Shown: positions 34,101 to 43,166, numbered from the stretch's first letter. The stretch is DNA of 64,000 nt from Accumulibacter sp964420975 (GCA_964420975.1 CAYQVH010000002.1:1-64000); one strand, 5' to 3'. Notes: generated by a model from the sequence alone, not told the origin. Numbers and translations: made by a program.

Positions 34101-36673
34101 GTAGTGACTCGCTGGCCGAGGTTCAGTCGGTCAGCACTTACACCATTGGTTTTGCCGGTGGGAATACTCCAATCTTGGTGAGCGCGGCAGAAAAAGGTAA
34201 AGGCCTTAACTACTTGGCCGAAGACAGTGCCGCGCTTTCCGCCGCACTGAGCGCAGCAATCGTCGCCATTCGGGAATGGAATCCGACGATGGCATCGCCA
34301 GTCGTGCCGCTTTCCGCTTCGAATCGAGGCCGCAACGCGGACGATGTCTTTCTGGCGTTTTTTGGGCCGAGTTTGCAGCAGGCGTGGGACGGCACCGTCA
34401 AGAAGTTCAAACTGAGCACAGACTCGGCGGTCTGTGGAGTCGACCTGTCAGGCAGCACGATTCCACTCTGTCTGAAAGACTCGCTTGGCAGCCGAATCGA
34501 GGAGTACACGCTCGACGTCGTTTCGGGCGAGGTCACCGGCAAGATTCGCGATTCGGCGGTCAGTTTCTGGAGCACCCCCGTCCTACCTGATGGGGGTAAA
34601 CCGAATCAGGGGGGTACCGGCTACGTCCTGAAAACGACACCATTACTCACGCCGGCGACACGCCTGTTGTACACCCACCTCTCGGGCAGTACGTCATCGG
34701 ACTTGACGAATTCGGTCAATTCCTTGGTCGAATCCAACAGCACGATCACCAAGACCCTGCTGGGGGACTCCGCGATGAGCGACGCGACGCGTTCATCGTT
34801 GATCAACTATGCCCGGGGTGGTGATCCGGCGGTCAGCGCGTGCAGCGATGCCGACTCCAGCACCGTCTGCGGCAGCTGGCGTTCGTGGCCGCATGGCGAC
34901 GTACTGCACTCAACTCCCGCGACCCTGATCTATGACAACGACGCTGATGGTTCATCGGCGACTGATGATCCGGTCGTCTATCTTTACTATATGTCCAACG
35001 ATGGTGTGTTGCATGCCGTCAATGCCGAGACCGGGCAGGAGAAATGGGCCTTCATGCCGGAGGAAAACCTCTCCAAGCTGGCGGCGATCAAGACCAATGC
35101 CGTCGGAGAGCACTTGATTGCTGGCGACGGCACGCCACGCTTGTACGTCAAGGACGTCGACCATAATGGCAAGATCACCTCTGGGGACACCGCGTACCTG
35201 ATTTTCGGGATGCGCCGTGGAGGGCGCGCAGTCTATGCGCTGGATGTGTCCGACCGTGACGCGCCACGCTTCTTGTGGAAAGTCGACAACACGACGGCCG
35301 GTTTTTCCGAACTGGGCGAAACGTGGTCAACGCCGTGGATCACTCGCATGCGGGTGAGTACCGATCCGGTCGCTGTTTTTTCGGCGGGCTATGATCCCGT
35401 GAGTTACGACCATCTGACGGTCACGATCAATCGCTCGGGGTCGACGGCGACGGTGACCACACCGGTCGACCATGGTTACCTGTCTGGCGAATCGGTCAAG
35501 GTATCGGGAGCCTTCCAGGCGGAGTACAACGGAACGAAGGTGATCACGGTTACTGGTGCGCGCACCTTTACCTATTCCGTGTCCGGGTCACCGTTGACCC
35601 CCGCAACGGGTAACCTGCGAGTGGAAAATCCGCGTGCGGCGACGATGGGCCGTGGGGTGTTTTTTGTCAACGCGCGCACCGGCGCCTTGATCCAGAGCTT
35701 TACGCCAGCGGCGAGCGGAGGTGAAAACACACAGGTGAGCGGCATGGATTTCAGTATTCCGTCAGACGCCATACCGCTCAATACGGATCTTGATGGCGCT
35801 GGATACGCCGATCGTCTTTATCTCGGTGACTTGGGGGGGAACGTCTGGCGACTCGATATCGACGACGCGTCGCCTGCGGCGTGGAGAGCGGTCAAGTTTG
35901 CCGACCTGACGAACGGCGCAACACCGGCGCGCCGAATATTTTTCCCGCCGTCGGTGGTCAAGCAATTGTTTCTTGATCAGCGTTTCGACGCAGTGTACGT
36001 CGGCACAGGCGATCGGGAAAACCCGCTGCGGACCGATAATTCTGACCGCTTTTTCATGATCAAGGACTTTGATACGGGGCTGTCGTCGAGTAGCACCTCG
36101 CCGGTCACCTTTACTGTGGGTACCGGGCCGACGAACTTTTATGACCTGACATCCAATTTGATCCAGTTTGGCACCGCTAGCGAGCAGCTGGCGGTCAAGG
36201 AGGCGCTGAAGGCGACCGCAGGCTGGGTGCTTCGGCTCGAGCTAGGTGGGCTGGCGGGCGAAAAAGTCGTCAATGCGCCGACGGTGGTGTTCAATATTCT
36301 GTCGTTTGGCACCTATAGCCCGCTTGTGACCGCATCGGCGTGCGTTCCTCCCGGTCGGGGAGCGACGTATGCGATGAGTGCGCTTGATGCTAGCGTTATT
36401 ATTGACACCAACGTTGATGGGGCAATCACCGCGAGCGATTCGCGGGTGGTTGGTATGACCAGAGGGTATCCGTCTGAAATGGTTATTGTCGTTCCTCCAG
36501 GTGGAGCAGGAGGCGGAGGAGGAGGAGGAGGAGGAGGACCAGGAGGCGGAACCGGAGCAGGTTGCGGGACTCCGATCCGTGGGCTGACGACCGCGGATGG
36601 GGTTACGAAGTCGGTTCTTTTGGGCCTGGCCTGCGCCGCTCAGCGCGCCTACTGGTTCCAGGAGCCCGAGTGA
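31172..36673 (+). CDS. pilY1: Very large PilY1 tip adhesin
   Basis: The 1,833-residue protein is much longer than the Pseudomonas PilY1 (about 1,160). A signal segment (about 18-45) is followed by a von Willebrand A-like domain whose MIDAS motif is Asp70-x-Ser72-x-Ser74 (LVLDTSDSMN). The rest of that domain (DGVRFGLMVYNK near 760 and VLVSDGGPENDN near 900) is separated by a long insertion that includes a Cys-rich part at about 445-640. The C-terminal half is the PilY1 beta-propeller with EF-hand-like loops DNDADGSSATDD (about 1,255), DVDHNGKITSGD (about 1,329) and DTNVDGAITASD (about 1,747). An extra domain sits at about 1,409-1,486, and a poly-Gly tract lies at about 1,777-1,796. Confidence 0.92.
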   Translation: MMPNHLMPSSVCRLWRRRVSWIVIASLVNPASLIPLSLYSSVASARDTDIYLSTTYAGSTAEPAILLVLDTSDSMNVAEGWREYPGAYDSHVEYLWNDIGIISNSEIPAASATQITTAAAPVLTKYGSWAGATLAERQALWTAAKNYANATEAGDPGARNTYRNYNNANWIHWLPAGTAESDTRLWSNAFNRWAGGVQQSSFPAQVRGGVDYGSASDFRSFNKCNDSLDKLLPSTVIAPTSYSRNTGKYLNQEWQRWERYLNLTNGRLTNGDTTYPTTLGATQFPSSSATVAIQTGSVVGSIGSNIRARTEFLGTAGGVAPFPVRDSYPRFSSTLSSIFGSVTDIGDQGQPIRTQETGSRAGWTQLKADLGGFNFQSYVNGLNSTQLVNVLGLYGITATTTTAKHLAWKGNRDTSGTPFGSVMGTPAYYDHPGSLLRLPAGVATTTTLCTRTCTLDADPGVAGNQGVFSAHDSGSPPKDGDNVTKYWIKSGGTCVSTGTSGSDCSTAPAACAAPSVNNSYKTINNTGCAWSGRSSVVVEGVGTYYYGGTCSGSCRGQEFLLGSSDCPSGATSSNYCNETLPDLTIGSTVYPNAGLGAGDGSSTGCANKADTTTTCDVREGFAGCRYLDTATPCVNTTVTTTSSVGNNDYTVYPMAAKVDYLEHDCKADNGTAGNPGNGYLTIAGDRTFGTAWNSTNSSSGTTAAYTPVNPAATYPAVDMYSVNYLNWKYGPKGPSGAPIGRKTRLQIAKDALTDLVAVTDGVRFGLMVYNKMPNDLTTKLTQGSQGGNITYAIRRMGVSSADSDYPNRTTLTTAINGVVGTGTTPLTEVIYEAYRYFRGESPVFGTDATAAVGGGAVSAGRDTTAVGSDGKYVSPMMSNPNSTDPAKCQKNYIVLVSDGGPENDNQADTAVQALIQGPPFLAATVSTQQATPSLQFEDAGGVPYGPTDIAYSSNYVWLDELTYFMANADMSPGGGSSSDSLAEVQSVSTYTIGFAGGNTPILVSAAEKGKGLNYLAEDSAALSAALSAAIVAIREWNPTMASPVVPLSASNRGRNADDVFLAFFGPSLQQAWDGTVKKFKLSTDSAVCGVDLSGSTIPLCLKDSLGSRIEEYTLDVVSGEVTGKIRDSAVSFWSTPVLPDGGKPNQGGTGYVLKTTPLLTPATRLLYTHLSGSTSSDLTNSVNSLVESNSTITKTLLGDSAMSDATRSSLINYARGGDPAVSACSDADSSTVCGSWRSWPHGDVLHSTPATLIYDNDADGSSATDDPVVYLYYMSNDGVLHAVNAETGQEKWAFMPEENLSKLAAIKTNAVGEHLIAGDGTPRLYVKDVDHNGKITSGDTAYLIFGMRRGGRAVYALDVSDRDAPRFLWKVDNTTAGFSELGETWSTPWITRMRVSTDPVAVFSAGYDPVSYDHLTVTINRSGSTATVTTPVDHGYLSGESVKVSGAFQAEYNGTKVITVTGARTFTYSVSGSPLTPATGNLRVENPRAATMGRGVFFVNARTGALIQSFTPAASGGENTQVSGMDFSIPSDAIPLNTDLDGAGYADRLYLGDLGGNVWRLDIDDASPAAWRAVKFADLTNGATPARRIFFPPSVVKQLFLDQRFDAVYVGTGDRENPLRTDNSDRFFMIKDFDTGLSSSSTSPVTFTVGTGPTNFYDLTSNLIQFGTASEQLAVKEALKATAGWVLRLELGGLAGEKVVNAPTVVFNILSFGTYSPLVTASACVPPGRGATYAMSALDASVIIDTNVDGAITASDSRVVGMTRGYPSEMVIVVPPGGAGGGGGGGGGGPGGGTGAGCGTPIRGLTTADGVTKSVLLGLACAAQRAYWFQEPE

Positions 36674-36745
36674 GCGCTAGCGTGACACGGTCGTGAGTCC
36701 GCGGCGGGAAAGGCGAGACGGCTGACAAAGCGGCTTGCGATCTGC

Positions 36746-37360
36746 TTGCTCGTTTCCGCCGTAGTGCACTTCGGCGTGCTGGCAAACTTGGGGCCCGCGA
36801 GGGCCCCAAGTCATGTGGCGTTCAGCTCGCGTATCGAGCTAGAGCTGCGACGCGTAACACCGGCAAGCGCGATTGCCGATCCTGCGCCGGACTCGCCCAA
36901 GACGGCCGAGAGCACATCGGCAGAAAAATCGCTGGTTGCTGACGCGACGGCCGTCCGCCCGTTGCCAGCCGACGAGTCGGTGGCTGCGTCAGCGGCAACG
37001 TCAATGGATGCGGAAAGCGTGCTTGAACTGCCGATCGAAGAAGTCTTCTTCAAGTCTTCGGAGCTGGACGAACAACCGTATCCACTGCAGCCCATCGAGC
37101 CGGTCTTTCCCTACGAGGCGAGGGTCAATGAGCGTGAGGGGTGGGTTCGGCTGCTGTTGCTGATCGACCATACCGGACAGCTTCGCCACATTGAGGTTCT
37201 GGACGCGAGTTCTCCCGGGGCGTTTGACGAGGCGGCGATCATGGCTTTTCGCGCCACGCCGTTTGCGCCGGGACGACGGGCTGGAGAGGCGGTCAACAGC
37301 CGGATGATCGTCAAGGTGGAGTTCAAACAGGAGCAGTTGTCGCCGCCGTTCATCGAGTAA
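36746..37360 (+). CDS. TonB-like energy transducer C-terminal domain protein
   Basis: The protein (204 residues from this TTG) has an N-terminal membrane segment, a Ser/Ala-rich spacer (about 40-90), and a TonB-like C-terminal domain: VFPYEARVNEREGWVRLLLLIDHTGQLRHIEVLDASSPGAFDEAAIMAFRATPFAPG. The start is unsure: the frame stays open upstream to 36686 and reads RRLTKRLAICLLV, a natural TonB membrane anchor, but no ATG or GTG lies there. It may begin at a rare codon. It follows pilY1 by 72 bp and could be cotranscribed. Confidence 0.75.
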   Translation: MLVSAVVHFGVLANLGPARAPSHVAFSSRIELELRRVTPASAIADPAPDSPKTAESTSAEKSLVADATAVRPLPADESVAASAATSMDAESVLELPIEEVFFKSSELDEQPYPLQPIEPVFPYEARVNEREGWVRLLLLIDHTGQLRHIEVLDASSPGAFDEAAIMAFRATPFAPGRRAGEAVNSRMIVKVEFKQEQLSPPFIE

Positions 37361-37444
37361 GCGACGAAAGACCCCTTGGTTTGTTCGGTCCGCGGGCAAT
37401 AGCGTCGTCGAAAACTGGTTTCCGACCCTTCCGATTGACGGCTT

Positions 37445-38368
37445 TCACAACTGTAATTCCCTCGGCAAGGCGAAGGTCACGTTTTCCTCGGCACCCAGGA
37501 GTTGCGCGACGTGATTCCCTTCTCCACTTGACAAACGGGCCGCCACTTCCTCGACGAGAACTTCGGGGGCCGACGCTCCGGCGGTGACACCGATTCGACG
37601 CACCCCTTGCAGCCACGCGGGATCGATCTGCGCTGCACCGTCGATCAGATACGCTCGGGCGCCGACCCGGGCCGCGACTTCGCGTAGCCGATTGGAATTT
37701 GAACTGGACTGGCTGCCGACGACGACGACGACCTCGGTCGTCTGTGCCAGCGCCTTGACGGCGTCTTGCCGGTTCTGAGTCGCGTAGCAGATATCGTCCT
37801 TTTTCGGACCGACGATGTCGGGAAAGCGTTTGCGCAGTGCGGCGACGATCTCGGCTGCGTCATCGACCGAGAGCGTGGTTTGCGTCACGTACGCGAGACG
37901 ATCGGGTAAGGTCACGACCAGCTGGCGAACGTCGTCGATCGTTTCCACGAGATACATTCCGTCCGGGCTCTGTCCCATCGTTCCTTCGACTTCAGGGTGT
38001 CCACGATGTCCGATCATCACGATTTCTCGGCCTTCCTTGCGCATGCGGGCCACTTCGAGATGGACCTTGGTTACCAGCGGGCAGGTCGCGTCGAACACCT
38101 TGAGGCCACGTGAAGCGGCCTCGGCGAGAATCGCCTTGGAGACCCCGTGCGCGCTGAAAACGACCGTCGCGCCGCGGGGTACGGAAGACAACTCGTCCAC
38201 AAAGACGGCACCCTTGGCGCGCAGGCTGTCGCAGACGAAATCGTTATGAACCACTTCGTGGCGAACGTAGATTGGCGCGCCGAGCTTCTCGATGGCGCGT
38301 TCAACAATGGCGATGGCGCGTTCGACGCCGGCACAGAAGCCGCGGGGATTGGCGAGAAGAATCTGCAT
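37445..38368 (-). CDS. ispH: 4-hydroxy-3-methylbut-2-enyl diphosphate reductase
   Basis: IspH makes isopentenyl and dimethylallyl diphosphate in the last step of the MEP pathway. The 307-residue protein has the three iron-sulphur Cys, Cys12 (NPRGFCAGV), Cys96 (FDATCPLV) and Cys194 (DDICYATQNRQ), and the conserved HGVSK and SQSSSNSNRL. It lies 8 bp after fkpB at the end of the ribF-ileS-lspA-fkpB-ispH operon, a common betaproteobacterial order. Confidence 0.96.
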   Translation of the reverse strand: MQILLANPRGFCAGVERAIAIVERAIEKLGAPIYVRHEVVHNDFVCDSLRAKGAVFVDELSSVPRGATVVFSAHGVSKAILAEAASRGLKVFDATCPLVTKVHLEVARMRKEGREIVMIGHRGHPEVEGTMGQSPDGMYLVETIDDVRQLVVTLPDRLAYVTQTTLSVDDAAEIVAALRKRFPDIVGPKKDDICYATQNRQDAVKALAQTTEVVVVVGSQSSSNSNRLREVAARVGARAYLIDGAAQIDPAWLQGVRRIGVTAGASAPEVLVEEVAARLSSGEGNHVAQLLGAEENVTFALPRELQL

Positions 38369-38376
38369 GTCGGGGC

Positions 38377-38862
38377 TCAGAGGATGGCGATGATCTCGAC
38401 CTCAAAGGTGACGCTCTTGCCGGCGAGAGGATGATTGAAGTCGAAGAGCGCACTGGCGTCGTCAAGTTCGCGCAGGCACCCGGCAACTCCGCCGTCAGGC
38501 GTACTGAACTCGACCAAAGAGTTCAATCGGAGGTCGACGTTTGCCGGTAACGCGGCGCGCGCAATGCGTTCGACGAGGCGGGGATTACGTGGACCGAACG
38601 CCTGCTCGGCAGTCAGCGAGAAAACGCGATGATCACCATTCGCCAGGCCAAGTAGGCAATGCTCCAGAGTGTGGGCGAGCTGACCGCTACCCATTTGCAA
38701 GGTGGCCGGCGACAGCGAAAAAGTGCTGACGTGCTCGGCTCCGTCGAGGTCGGCGAGGCGATAGTGGAGCGTCAGGAAACTGTCGGGACCGACGGTCGGG
38801 CCGAAGTGCTCATTGACGCATGTCGTGCCGAGAGGGCTGACTGACGACAGAGAAGCGTTCAT
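38377..38862 (-). CDS. fkpB: FKBP-type peptidyl-prolyl isomerase (SlpA/FkpB)
   Basis: The 161-residue protein matches SlpA: VGPDSFLTLHYRLAD, then FSLSPATLQMGSGQLAHTLEHCLLGLANGDHRVFSL, and C-terminal FDFNHPLAGKSVTFEVEIIAI. It isomerises Xaa-Pro bonds and acts as a chaperone in the cytoplasm. It is located between lspA (13-bp gap) and ispH (8-bp gap), its usual place. Confidence 0.92.
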   Translation of the reverse strand: MNASLSSVSPLGTTCVNEHFGPTVGPDSFLTLHYRLADLDGAEHVSTFSLSPATLQMGSGQLAHTLEHCLLGLANGDHRVFSLTAEQAFGPRNPRLVERIARAALPANVDLRLNSLVEFSTPDGGVAGCLRELDDASALFDFNHPLAGKSVTFEVEIIAIL

Positions 38863-38875
38863 GAAGACGATACCT

Positions 38876-39406
38876 TTACGACTGTTCGGGCCGGTCCGGC
38901 TCGGCGGCTGGCCGATGGGTCGGGCGAGACGTGAATTGATCCCAGACGATCAGTGCGGCACCGATGCAGAGGGCCGAATCGGCCACGTTGAACGCCGGCC
39001 AGTACAACCCGGCGACGTGCCACTGGATGAAGTCAACAACGGCGCCAAAGCGCAAGCGGTCGATCACGTTGCCGATGGCGCCACCGAGAATCAGTGTCAG
39101 TGCCAACGACAAGCGAAAGTCGCTGCTATGCCTCGGCAGTACGAAGACGATCCAGGCGGCAACAGCGAGGGCGAGCGCGGTGAAGAACCATCGTTGCCAG
39201 CCGCTGGCGTCGGAGAGAAAACTGAACGCCGCGCCGGGGTTGAACGTCAACACCCAATTGAAAAAGAGGGCGACATAGACCACGTCGCCGGGCTGCAGCC
39301 AGGCGAGTACCAGCCACTTGCTGAGCTGGTCGACGAGGACGATGGTCGCGGCCAAGTACAGCCAGCGATCGATCCTACGCGCAGGCACGAGCCTCCCCTG
39401 CGCCAT
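38876..39406 (-). CDS. lspA: Lipoprotein signal peptidase
   Basis: LspA removes the signal peptide of prolipoproteins in the inner membrane. Four membrane segments are visible in 176 residues; catalytic Asp residues occur in GNVIDRLRFGAVVDFI and FNVADSALCIG. FNPGAAFSFLSDASGWQRW is a family hallmark. The ATG at 39406 overlaps the ileS end by 32 bp; a GTG at 39388 is also possible. The longer upstream frame lies inside ileS and is not coding. Confidence 0.93.
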   Translation of the reverse strand: MAQGRLVPARRIDRWLYLAATIVLVDQLSKWLVLAWLQPGDVVYVALFFNWVLTFNPGAAFSFLSDASGWQRWFFTALALAVAAWIVFVLPRHSSDFRLSLALTLILGGAIGNVIDRLRFGAVVDFIQWHVAGLYWPAFNVADSALCIGAALIVWDQFTSRPTHRPAAEPDRPEQS

Positions 39407-42197
39407 ACAGGTTGCTGACGCACCGGGCGCAGAGCGCCGGATGATCGGTGTTGCGACCGACGTCCGCGCGGACGTGCCAACAGCGTTCGCACTTCGCATG
39501 CGCGAGCGGCGCACAGACCAGGCGATCGGTCCCGTCGTCGACGGCTACGGCGTGTGAGCAGATGAAAACGAAGCGCAGGTCGTCGCCTAGTGATTTCAGC
39601 GTTTGGAATTTGTCGGCAGTGCAGTGAACCTCGACCGCTGCCTGCAGCGACGATCCAATGCGACCCTCGATACGCAGATCTTCCAGCGCTCGCATGACCT
39701 CAGCGCGGGTGTTTCGTATCCGGCGCCACTTTTCCAGGAGTTCGCCTTCGTTGTCAGGTACCGGCAAGGGCTGCCAAGTCTGCAGCATGATCGACTGCTG
39801 CGGATCGTTGCTCAGCAACTGCCAGATCTCTTCTGCGGTGAAACAGAGCACCGGCGCCATGAGCTTGGTCAAGGTCTGAAGAATGTGCCACAGCGCACTC
39901 TGTGCCGAGCGCCGCGCGACCGACGTCGCCTGGGTGGTGTAAAGGCGGTCCTTGAGGACGTCGAGGTAGAAGCCGCCGAGGTCCTCCGAACAAAACGTCT
40001 GCAGCGACTGGACGACGCGATGGAACTCGAAACGCTCGTAGTCGGCTTCGCACTGCGTTTGCAGCTGTCGCGTCATGGCCAGGGCGTAGCGGTCAATCTC
40101 CAGCCAGCGCTCGACTTCGAGCAGATCCCGCGTGGCGTCGAAGTCGGAAGTGTTGGCCAGCAGGAAGCGCAGCGTGTTGCGGATTCGCCGGTAGGACTCG
40201 ACAACGCGTTTCAGGATCTCGTCGGAGATCGAGAGTTCGCCCGAGTAGTCGGTCGCCGCGACCCACAGGCGCAGGATGTCGGCTCCCAGCGAGTCGACGA
40301 CCTTTTGCGGTGCGATCACATTCCCCTTCGACTTTGACATCTTGTGGCCTTTGCCGTCGACGACGAAGCCGTGCGTTAGTAGGGCGTTGTAGGGTGCTCG
40401 CCCGTCAAGTGCGCAACCGATCAGCAAGGAACTCTGGAACCAGCCACGGTGTTGGTCGGATCCCTCGAGGTAAAGATCGGCCGGATAGGCGAGGTCGCTC
40501 TGGTGTGAGCCACGAAGCACGCTGGCATGAGTCGCGCCGGAGTCGAACCAGACGTCCAGCGTGTCGCTCATCTTCTGGTATTCGATCGCCTCGGCGCCGA
40601 GCAGCTCGTCCGCGTCGAGCGCGAACCACGCCTCAATTCCGGCTTTTTCAACCCGTTGGGCAACGGCCTCGACCAGTTCGCCGGTTCGCGGATGCAGCGC
40701 ACCGGTCTCCCGATGCAGGAAGAACGGGAGCGGCACGCCCCAGTTGCGCTGGCGCGAAACACACCAGTCGGGCCGAGTTCGGATCATTGCTTCCAGGCGA
40801 GCACGGCCCCAACTCGGGTAGAAGCGCGTTTCGTCGACGGCGCGCTCGGCGCACCAGCGTAGCGTTGCCTCCTCATCCACCGTCGCGACTCCGGAACCGG
40901 CGGGCGAGCGATGTTCCATGCCGACAAACCACTGAGTCGTCGCTCGCAGGATGATCGGTGTCTTGTGTCGCCAGCAGTGCGGATAACTGTGGACAACGTT
41001 GTCGCAACTCAAGAGGCGTCCGCGTGCGTCCAGCTCCTGGACGACCAGCGGGTTGGCCTCCCAGACGCTTTTTCCGGCCAGTCGCCCAACGTTGAGAGCC
41101 GGCGTGGCGGCAACAAAGGTGCCATCGTCTGCGACCGGATTATTGACCGGCAAACCGTAGGTCTTGCCAATCAGGTAGTCGTCGCCACCGTGTGCCGGCG
41201 CGGTATGAACGAGGCCCGTACCCGCTTCGAGCGTGACGTGCCGGCCGCAGATGATGGCGACGTCGCGCGGCTGAAACGGGTGTCTGAGTAGGACGTGTTC
41301 GAGCGCGGACCCCTTGCTTGTGCCAAGAACCGGTCCGTCGAGCACAAAACGCGGCAAACACGTCGCCGCGAGCTCTGCGGCGACGATCAGCGCGCCGCGG
41401 CGGGTGTCGATCAACTGGTAGTCAAATTCTGGGTGGACGCAAACCGCCTCGTTTGCTGGCAGGGTCCACGGGGTAGTCGTCCAGATGACGGCGAACGCCG
41501 GGCCTCGGAGATGCGTCAGGCCGAAAGCCCGGGCGACCTTTTCGGCATGGTTCGGGTGAACCTCGAAGGCGACATCGATCGCCTGTGACGTTCTCTCCTC
41601 GTATTCAACCTCCGCTTCGGCGAGCGCTGAACGGCAGTCCAGACACCAGTTGACGGGCTTCAAGCCTTGGTGGAGATAGCCTTTGTCCAGGATCTTGCCG
41701 AGTGTCCGAATTTCGTCGGCCTCGGTTTGGTAGTTCATGGTCAGGTAGGGTCGGTCCCAGTCGCCAAGGACACCGAGGCGCATGAAGTCCGTCTTTTGAC
41801 GCTCCACTTGCGCGTTGGCAAAAGCACGGCAGAGTTCGCGAACGCGGTCCGCTGGTACGTGTTTGCCGTGGGCTTTTTCGATCTGATGTTCGATAGGCAG
41901 ACCATGGCAATCCCAGCCCGGGACGTAGGGGGCGTCAAACCCGGCCAGGGTTCGGGCACGGACGATGATGTCCTTGAGGATCTTGTTGACCGCGTGACCA
42001 ATGTGAATATCCCCGTTGGCGTACGGTGGTCCATCGTGCAGTACGAAGCGGGGACGATTCCGAGACGCTTGACGAATCCGTTCGTAAATTCGGTTGTTCT
42101 GCCAAGACGCGACCCATTGTGGTTCACGTTTTGCCAAGTCGCCGCGCATCGGGAACGGCGTGTCGGTGAGATTGAGCGTTTTCTTGTAGTCGGCCAT
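39375..42197 (-). CDS. ileS: Isoleucyl-tRNA synthetase
   Basis: The 940-residue class I synthetase charges tRNA-Ile. The signature HIGH appears as DIHIGHAVNK (about 60-69), KMSKS in GHKMSKSKGNV (about 600), the editing domain has TTPWTLPANEAVCVHP, and the C-terminal zinc finger is CERCWHVRADVG...ALCARCV. The start at 42197 (MADYKKTLNLTDTPFPMRG) matches the family, against an upstream codon at 42209. It lies 8 bp after ribF. Confidence 0.97.
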   Translation of the reverse strand: MADYKKTLNLTDTPFPMRGDLAKREPQWVASWQNNRIYERIRQASRNRPRFVLHDGPPYANGDIHIGHAVNKILKDIIVRARTLAGFDAPYVPGWDCHGLPIEHQIEKAHGKHVPADRVRELCRAFANAQVERQKTDFMRLGVLGDWDRPYLTMNYQTEADEIRTLGKILDKGYLHQGLKPVNWCLDCRSALAEAEVEYEERTSQAIDVAFEVHPNHAEKVARAFGLTHLRGPAFAVIWTTTPWTLPANEAVCVHPEFDYQLIDTRRGALIVAAELAATCLPRFVLDGPVLGTSKGSALEHVLLRHPFQPRDVAIICGRHVTLEAGTGLVHTAPAHGGDDYLIGKTYGLPVNNPVADDGTFVAATPALNVGRLAGKSVWEANPLVVQELDARGRLLSCDNVVHSYPHCWRHKTPIILRATTQWFVGMEHRSPAGSGVATVDEEATLRWCAERAVDETRFYPSWGRARLEAMIRTRPDWCVSRQRNWGVPLPFFLHRETGALHPRTGELVEAVAQRVEKAGIEAWFALDADELLGAEAIEYQKMSDTLDVWFDSGATHASVLRGSHQSDLAYPADLYLEGSDQHRGWFQSSLLIGCALDGRAPYNALLTHGFVVDGKGHKMSKSKGNVIAPQKVVDSLGADILRLWVAATDYSGELSISDEILKRVVESYRRIRNTLRFLLANTSDFDATRDLLEVERWLEIDRYALAMTRQLQTQCEADYERFEFHRVVQSLQTFCSEDLGGFYLDVLKDRLYTTQATSVARRSAQSALWHILQTLTKLMAPVLCFTAEEIWQLLSNDPQQSIMLQTWQPLPVPDNEGELLEKWRRIRNTRAEVMRALEDLRIEGRIGSSLQAAVEVHCTADKFQTLKSLGDDLRFVFICSHAVAVDDGTDRLVCAPLAHAKCERCWHVRADVGRNTDHPALCARCVSNLYGAGEARACA

Positions 42198-42205
42198 GGG
42201 GATTC

Positions 42206-43129
42206 TCACAACTGGAAATGGGCTTTCGCAGCGGCAACGTCGTAGGCGATTTGTGTCTTGAGGGCGTCGAGACTCGGAAACTTGATCTCGTCGCGCAACT
42301 TGTGCAGAAAGCGGACGCTGAGATGAGCGCCATAGATCTCGGCGGCGAAGTTGAGCAAGTGTACCTCGAGCAGGGGGCGTGGTACGAGGTGCGCGGTTGG
42401 ACGCACGCCGAGATTGGCAACGCCGACATGGGGTCCGCCGGCAAGCCCCTTGACCTCGACCGCAAACACGCCGTGCAACGGGGGCCGTTCGTGCTTGATG
42501 CGAATGTTGGCAGTGGCGAAGCCGAGCTGCCGGCCGAGCTGAGCTCCCCGAACGACCCGTCCGTCGATGGCGTATGGGCGGCCCAGCAATTGCGCCGCGT
42601 AATCGAGCTTACCGGCTTGCAAGGCATCGCGCACGGCCGAGCTGGAGACGCGCTCGCCATCGACACTGATGCTGTCCATCGCTTCGATCCGAAATCCGTG
42701 GCGGCGGGCAGCCGCCGACAAGCAGGCGAAATCCCCGGCGCGTCCGGCGCCAAAGCGAAAGTCATCCCCGACAATCAGATGGTTGACACGCAACGATGCC
42801 ACTAAGACGTCATCGACAAAATCCGCGGCGCTGAGGGCCGCAAAGCGACGGTTGAAGTGGCAGACGCAAACCCTGTCGACGCCGTCGTCGGCGAGCAGTT
42901 CGAGTTTCTCGCGTAGCGTGGTCAGACGCGCCGGGGCGGCGTCAGGCGCAAAAAACTCGCGGGGATGGGGTTCGAAGGTGAGGACGGTTGCCGGAAGCCC
43001 GACGTCTGCCGCTGCCGCCGTCAATCGTCGCAGCAAGGCACGATGTCCTTGATGCACGCCGTCGAAGTTGCCAATGGTGAGGACCGTGGCACCGTGTGAT
43101 GGCAAGGAATAACCGCGGAAAACGAGCAT
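42206..43129 (-). CDS. ribF: Bifunctional riboflavin kinase/FAD synthetase
   Basis: RibF converts riboflavin to FMN and FAD. The 307-residue protein has the adenylyltransferase motifs TIGNFDGVHQGHRALL (18-33) and SSSAVRDALQAG, then the kinase motifs GRVVRGAQLGRQLGFATANI and the C-terminal FLHKLRDEIKFPSLDALK. It is the first gene of the operon, divergent from ccoI. Confidence 0.96.
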   Translation of the reverse strand: MLVFRGYSLPSHGATVLTIGNFDGVHQGHRALLRRLTAAAADVGLPATVLTFEPHPREFFAPDAAPARLTTLREKLELLADDGVDRVCVCHFNRRFAALSAADFVDDVLVASLRVNHLIVGDDFRFGAGRAGDFACLSAAARRHGFRIEAMDSISVDGERVSSSAVRDALQAGKLDYAAQLLGRPYAIDGRVVRGAQLGRQLGFATANIRIKHERPPLHGVFAVEVKGLAGGPHVGVANLGVRPTAHLVPRPLLEVHLLNFAAEIYGAHLSVRFLHKLRDEIKFPSLDALKTQIAYDVAAAKAHFQL

Positions 43130-43160
43130 CGGATGCTGGAGCGGACAGGCAAATCGTGCG

Positions 43161-43166
43161 ATTATA
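43161..43166 (-). promoter_or_regulatory. -10 box (TATAAT) upstream of the ribF operon
   Basis: On the minus strand a perfect TATAAT lies 32 bp upstream of the ribF ATG. No good -35 box is seen at 16-18 bp. It would drive ribF-ileS-lspA-fkpB-ispH. Confidence 0.45.

Noticed and set aside
36500..36560. GGA-type repeat as a phase-variation switch of pilY1
   Set aside because: The repeat unit is a whole codon, so length change would only alter the Gly linker, not switch the frame.
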